From: Obelidium mucronatum
Lineage: Eukaryota > Chytridiomycota > Chytridiomycetes > Chytridiales > Chytriomycetaceae
Length of the DNA stretch: 10,904 nucleotides
NCBI GenBank assembly: GCA_025765595.1
Contig: JAIVFH010000662.1
Span: forward strand, 1 to 10,904
Direction: 5' to 3'
The notes beneath the pieces are model-generated. The model had not been told where the DNA came from, did no database searches, and saw only the letters and a program-made list of their open reading frames with translations. Made by a program: the position numbers and the translations under genes. Shown piece by piece: positions 7,456 to 10,904 of this stretch. How positions within the stretch are numbered: position 1 is the stretch's first letter; every line of letters begins with the position of its first letter.

Positions 7456-9437
7456 CTACGAAGACCGTTTTCCAATAGCCGACTGTAACATCACTTTAAT
7501 GGCTTTGTCTTTTGCCACTTGAACCGCTTCATACGGCACCGCAACTTTTTTGCTGCTGTTCAAAATCGCCCGCACGATAGCATAATGACCCAAAGAAGCT
7601 GCTTTGATGATTGCAGGACCAAACGAGAACTGGCTGTTAATTTCAACCATGCTTTTGACAACACCAACGTGGTTAAATGTGGCTGCCAATGTTAGCGCCC
7701 GCATCAGAGATTGTGGATGAAACTCGGTTGTTGAGATGAGAAATTCGACGACTTTTAAATGGCCCCTTTGACATGCGTTGAGAAGACATGCGGGGCTGAT
7801 GGCAGAGACGAAAGTACTGTAATTCAAGGAGAGGTATTCTAGGATTTGAGGATGACCATTCTTGCTGGCCATTTCTATGCAGCGAACCAGAACATTGTGT
7901 TCGAGCTTAAGGTTTCGAGAAGAGAGGAGCTGCACCACTTCAAGATGACCATTTGAACTATAAAAAAGAGGTAGTTGGTGAAGTGTCGTCAATATTGCGT
8001 GTGTAAGTTACCATGCTTCGAATAAAGGCAAGTTATTCTTAACGGATGGATTGACCGATGATTGGTTCAAAAGCAGCCGAAGTATTCGGTCGTGTCCGTG
8101 CTGTGCGGCGTAGATTACACACGCCTGTTCTTGCGCTGCAGGATCGCACTTGTTGTCATTCCAAGAGTCGGGCCCAGTCCAATCGAGGAGTATTTCAACT
8201 ATTTCTGTCCGGCCAAATCTGCAAGCGCTCACCAAGGCTTGACAGTCCATTGCTGTAGGATTGACGGATGGTTCCAAAAGCAGCAGCCGAACGATATCGA
8301 TGAATCCTTCGCAACAGGCAATTCGAATTGCTTTATTGCCCTGAATAGATGGATTCACGCGTTCAGTCTTGAGTAGGGCTTCAACTATCCGTGTGTTTCC
8401 CATCTCGACGGCTGAGATTAACGGGGTGCCGGTGTTAACTGAAGGATCGACTCTATCATCCGTAAGTATCAATTCAGCGATTTCAGTGTAACTTTTGGCA
8501 CAAGCCACTAGAATACACTTGTTCCCTTGATCAGAAGCGTCACATTTTCCAGTTGCCATGAGCAGGGATACAATGCGAGTAAATCCGTGAGTGCAGGCAG
8601 TAACGAGAGCTGAATTCTTGTTATGCGACGGATCAATATCATTGCAAGACAGCAAATACGTTGCCGTTTCCAACTGATTCTTTTCACAGGCAGCAATCAA
8701 GGCACAGGAGAGAGTTGACGTGTAGAATGAGTGGGTCGGCTCTAACAGCAGCCGCACCACCTTTAAATGGCCATAGTTCGCAGCAACGATCAAGGAAGAA
8801 GCGGGAGGAATCACGTTTTGGGCCAAGAGAAATTCAATGGATTCGATTTGATTTGCAGCACATGCCCAAGAAAAGACCGTGTTTCGATCCGCTGATTTAA
8901 ATGCCAGTGCGGAGTTCAAAAGTATCAGGTCAGCCGATATGCTTGCCAGGATAGACAGAAGATAGGCATTTGCCTCTGTAAGTGCCATGGTCTTATGTTC
9001 CTGTGCCAGCCTAACTGCAGGCAAAATCCTGCTCCCCCTCTTCACGAACGAGTAGTCAAATGTTCCTGGATCAAACGAAACTTCAAAGTGATCTATTGAC
9101 TGTAATGAGAGACCTGTAATATGCTCATCAGTGGCATTTAGTACGAAGATGTCAACTCTGATGTACCGTAGATCGACAGCAGGGCAGCATGATAACTCAG
9201 CGGAAGTGTGTGAAAGTTGATCGTTCTTTTAGCGCGAATCATCGTCAAGAAGTCCCATCGCACAGTGGCAATGTGCTTTGTCAAGTTGTCAATGGCAAAG
9301 AAGTAATCCGTCCAGAGGGAAAACAGCTTGAAGTACAACAGCTTTGAGGAACGAGAAATTGATCCAATCCAGTTAGGATGAACATGGACAAAGATGAGCA
9401 TCAGAATTTCAGTGGGAAGCTCCTGCAACTTGACCAT
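7456..9437 (-). CDS. F-box and ankyrin-repeat protein
   Basis: Exons 9437-9167, 9113-8012 and 7957-7456 (TAG) give 624 residues. Introns are 9166-9114 (53 nt, GTACAT...TTACAG, with a TACTAAA branch site, phase 1) and 8011-7958 (54 nt, GTAACT...TATAG, phase 2). Splicing the second intron rebuilds a perfect ankyrin helix, FEACSNGHLEVVQLL. The N-terminus LQELPTEILMLIFVHVHP (4-21) is an F-box helix, normally the contact for Skp1 in an SCF ubiquitin ligase. From about residue 167 to 600 I count roughly 14 ankyrin-like units, each with a helix pair such as ALVTACTHGFTRIVSLL. Many are joined by linkers of the (V/I)(D/N)PS type. The likely role is a substrate receptor that presents targets for ubiquitination; the target is unknown. 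The F-box is short and weak beyond its first helix, so Skp1 binding is not certain. Confidence 0.85.
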
Positions 9438-9504
9438 TTGTAATCACAAATAGATTATACGTTAATGCTATGTATAAATATTATTTTGATTACTGTATTA
9501 CAAG

Positions 9505-9510
9505 TTTATT
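9505..9510 (-). terminator. Poly(A) signal AATAAA, RRN6/TAF1C-like gene
   Basis: AATAAA on the minus strand lies 30 nt past the TAA at 9543-9541, within the 103-bp gap before the F-box/ankyrin start. That gap must also hold the promoter of the F-box/ankyrin gene. Confidence 0.5.
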
Positions 9511-9540
9511 GTATTATTAAAATAAATACGACGAGCTCTC

Positions 9541-10904
9541 TTAAAATCCCGACTTTCGCGGCTTCTTCTTCGTTTGCTGCGACATTGATCCCGATTGCAA
9601 TTGCGACCCACCAAACGAGAAACGCGAACCCAAAGACGGCAGTGGTGACGCCACACGGTGCGGAAGCTGGCTCTCTGTTTTCAATGACTGAGACATTGAT
9701 GAAGTTGCAGCAACAGACAGTGGCTTAGGAGAATCAACCCGACCTGAACCACTACCCAGAGACCCCAGTCCACCTAACCGATGACTCGGCCCTTGATTCT
9801 GAGAATTCGAAAGCGATTGCGACATTTTCTGAGAAGCGGAAACTACCCGAACCTGACTTCCCGTTAGAATACACTCATCCTCAATCGCTTTCATCAAATC
9901 CTGTTGCGTAAGCGTCGCCCGGCCACTCTTTCTCTTCTTGGATGGTTCTGTCGCTGATCCCCCTACCCTTTCACCATTTGTACCCCCTTCCATTTTGAGT
10001 GGATCCTGGTGTTTAGACCATGTCTGCAGGGAGACTTGAAGCCCCATCCTCCTCCTGGCATCATATCCATCTTCATACCAATTCCGAGGATTCACCCATT
10101 TATCTCTCAACAAAATAGCCTCTTTGGAAAGTGGAAAGGGTGATTTCAGCAGCTGTGGGTTATTAATGGTGGCACTTTTGGGAAGGTTCAGATCGCGGTC
10201 TTCAAGAAGAGTTTGGACCGTTGGGTCAATCACATCTTCATACCCTTCCTCATCTTCAATATCAGCTTCCAGATCGTTTCTTCTGGTTAATTGAGATTTG
10301 CTGGAAGGGGAATTGGACGATTCCGTCGTTTCAGTGGTTTGAGGAAAGCTTGGTATACTAGCGCTCATGATAATATCGCGCGCTATCCAATCCAAGGCGG
10401 TCGTTCGTGTGACGTCTGATATCCGTCTCAACTCTGCCTGAATTAAATTCAGCTTTATATTCTTATCGATACTCTTCCGGGTCCCAGAACCACTGGCAGC
10501 AGCACCACCAGCTGTCGCCACCAAAGTGGCGGTTGGAAATAATGGTTGCACATCCGCTAGAGAAAATTCGTTCTCCAACAGAGTTCGAACATGTTCCAAA
10601 GAGTAGTCTGAGGAAAAATCATTCATTCCTAACAGATTCAAAGGAACTTTCCTCAGACTCAGTGGTTGGTGTCTTCTTTGCTGCTGGTGGTGGTTGGTAT
10701 TCGGGGATTCCATGGGTTGGGTGTCAATCTCCATAATGTCCTCTTGTTTCCGAGACTTATTATCATTGTGTTGGCGAATGAAGGATGCAATAAAATGCTC
10801 CGTCATAAAAGGCGAAGAAACACGAGGATGAGGTAAAACTGGGTATCCATCCGAGTTGTAAACAATCGGAACAGTTTTAAGTCCTCGTTCGTATAATTCA
10901 AAGA
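9541..10904 (-). CDS. C-terminal part of a large protein, possibly RRN6/TAF1C-like (5' end outside window)
   Basis: The frame is open from the window edge; the first whole codon is at 10902 and the TAA is at 9543-9541, giving at least 453 residues. The Met at 10806 is internal, since in-frame coding text such as VYNSDGYPVLPHPRV precedes it. The visible part is mostly polar and disordered. A short helical stretch, DVTRTTALDWIARDIIMSAS, precedes an acidic patch (DIEDEEGYEDVID). The final third is rich in Ser-Gln pairs and ends KKKPRKSGF. A Ser/Gln-rich tail closing in Lys/Arg then GF recalls RRN6 of fungi and TAF1C of animals, subunits of the factor that recruits RNA polymerase I to rDNA promoters. 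This assignment rests on remembered tail resemblance only; another nuclear protein is possible. No intron is seen in the visible part. Confidence 0.7.
   Translation of the reverse strand, partial: FELYERGLKTVPIVYNSDGYPVLPHPRVSSPFMTEHFIASFIRQHNDNKSRKQEDIMEIDTQPMESPNTNHHQQQRRHQPLSLRKVPLNLLGMNDFSSDYSLEHVRTLLENEFSLADVQPLFPTATLVATAGGAAASGSGTRKSIDKNIKLNLIQAELRRISDVTRTTALDWIARDIIMSASIPSFPQTTETTESSNSPSSKSQLTRRNDLEADIEDEEGYEDVIDPTVQTLLEDRDLNLPKSATINNPQLLKSPFPLSKEAILLRDKWVNPRNWYEDGYDARRRMGLQVSLQTWSKHQDPLKMEGGTNGERVGGSATEPSKKRKSGRATLTQQDLMKAIEDECILTGSQVRVVSASQKMSQSLSNSQNQGPSHRLGGLGSLGSGSGRVDSPKPLSVAATSSMSQSLKTESQLPHRVASPLPSLGSRFSFGGSQLQSGSMSQQTKKKPRKSGF

Noticed and set aside
8058..8376. Plus-strand ORFs of 66 and 104 codons within the ankyrin region
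   Set aside because: They are antisense shadows of the ankyrin exon; no start context, no domain and no splice logic.
1..10904. Mobile element, CRISPR array or viral insertion
   Set aside because: No terminal repeats, transposase or polymerase domains, spaced direct repeats or viral hallmark genes were seen. The RNase H-like segment has no retroelement neighbours in view.

Overview
The window is eukaryotic nuclear DNA, most likely fungal and possibly from an early-diverging (chytrid-like) lineage. The evidence is eight closely packed protein genes with short GT-AG introns (11 reconstructed, 52-86 nt). Branch-point-like sequences such as TACTAAA and CTAACA occur in some of them. AATAAA signals lie close behind stop codons, one transporter resembles fungal Sut1-type sugar carriers, and one gene joins an F-box to many ankyrin repeats. 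The lineage is inferred from these traits only; no species marker is present.

Layout. Left part: an acidic protein with an RNase H-like domain reads leftward out of the window (732 to 1). Across an 81-bp gap, an SLC45/GPH-type sucrose or maltose transporter reads rightward (814-2523, three exons). Convergent to it are two tandem UNC93-like MFS membrane proteins on the minus strand (4127-2696 and 5672-4197). They are paralogues that share no intron position.

Middle part: a small protein with one membrane segment and a C-terminal WW domain reads rightward (5799-6284). It meets a DJ-1/PfpI (Hsp31-like) gene reading leftward (7103-6361), and their poly(A) signals are interleaved.

Right part: a minus-strand F-box/ankyrin protein of 624 residues (9437-7456) follows. 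Last is the 3' part of a large minus-strand gene (10904-9541, open at the window edge) whose Lys/Arg-rich C-terminus recalls the RRN6/TAF1C family of RNA polymerase I factors.

The genes do not form an obvious pathway. Three are multi-span transporters or MFS relatives; the others concern stress protection (DJ-1), protein turnover (F-box) and nucleic-acid-related functions. I see no mobile element, CRISPR array, tRNA or rRNA. The most unusual points are an apparent double frame switch inside the RNase H-like domain, the intron mismatch between the tandem UNC93 copies, a sharp change in third-codon-position GC inside the sugar transporter, and the membrane-anchored WW protein.
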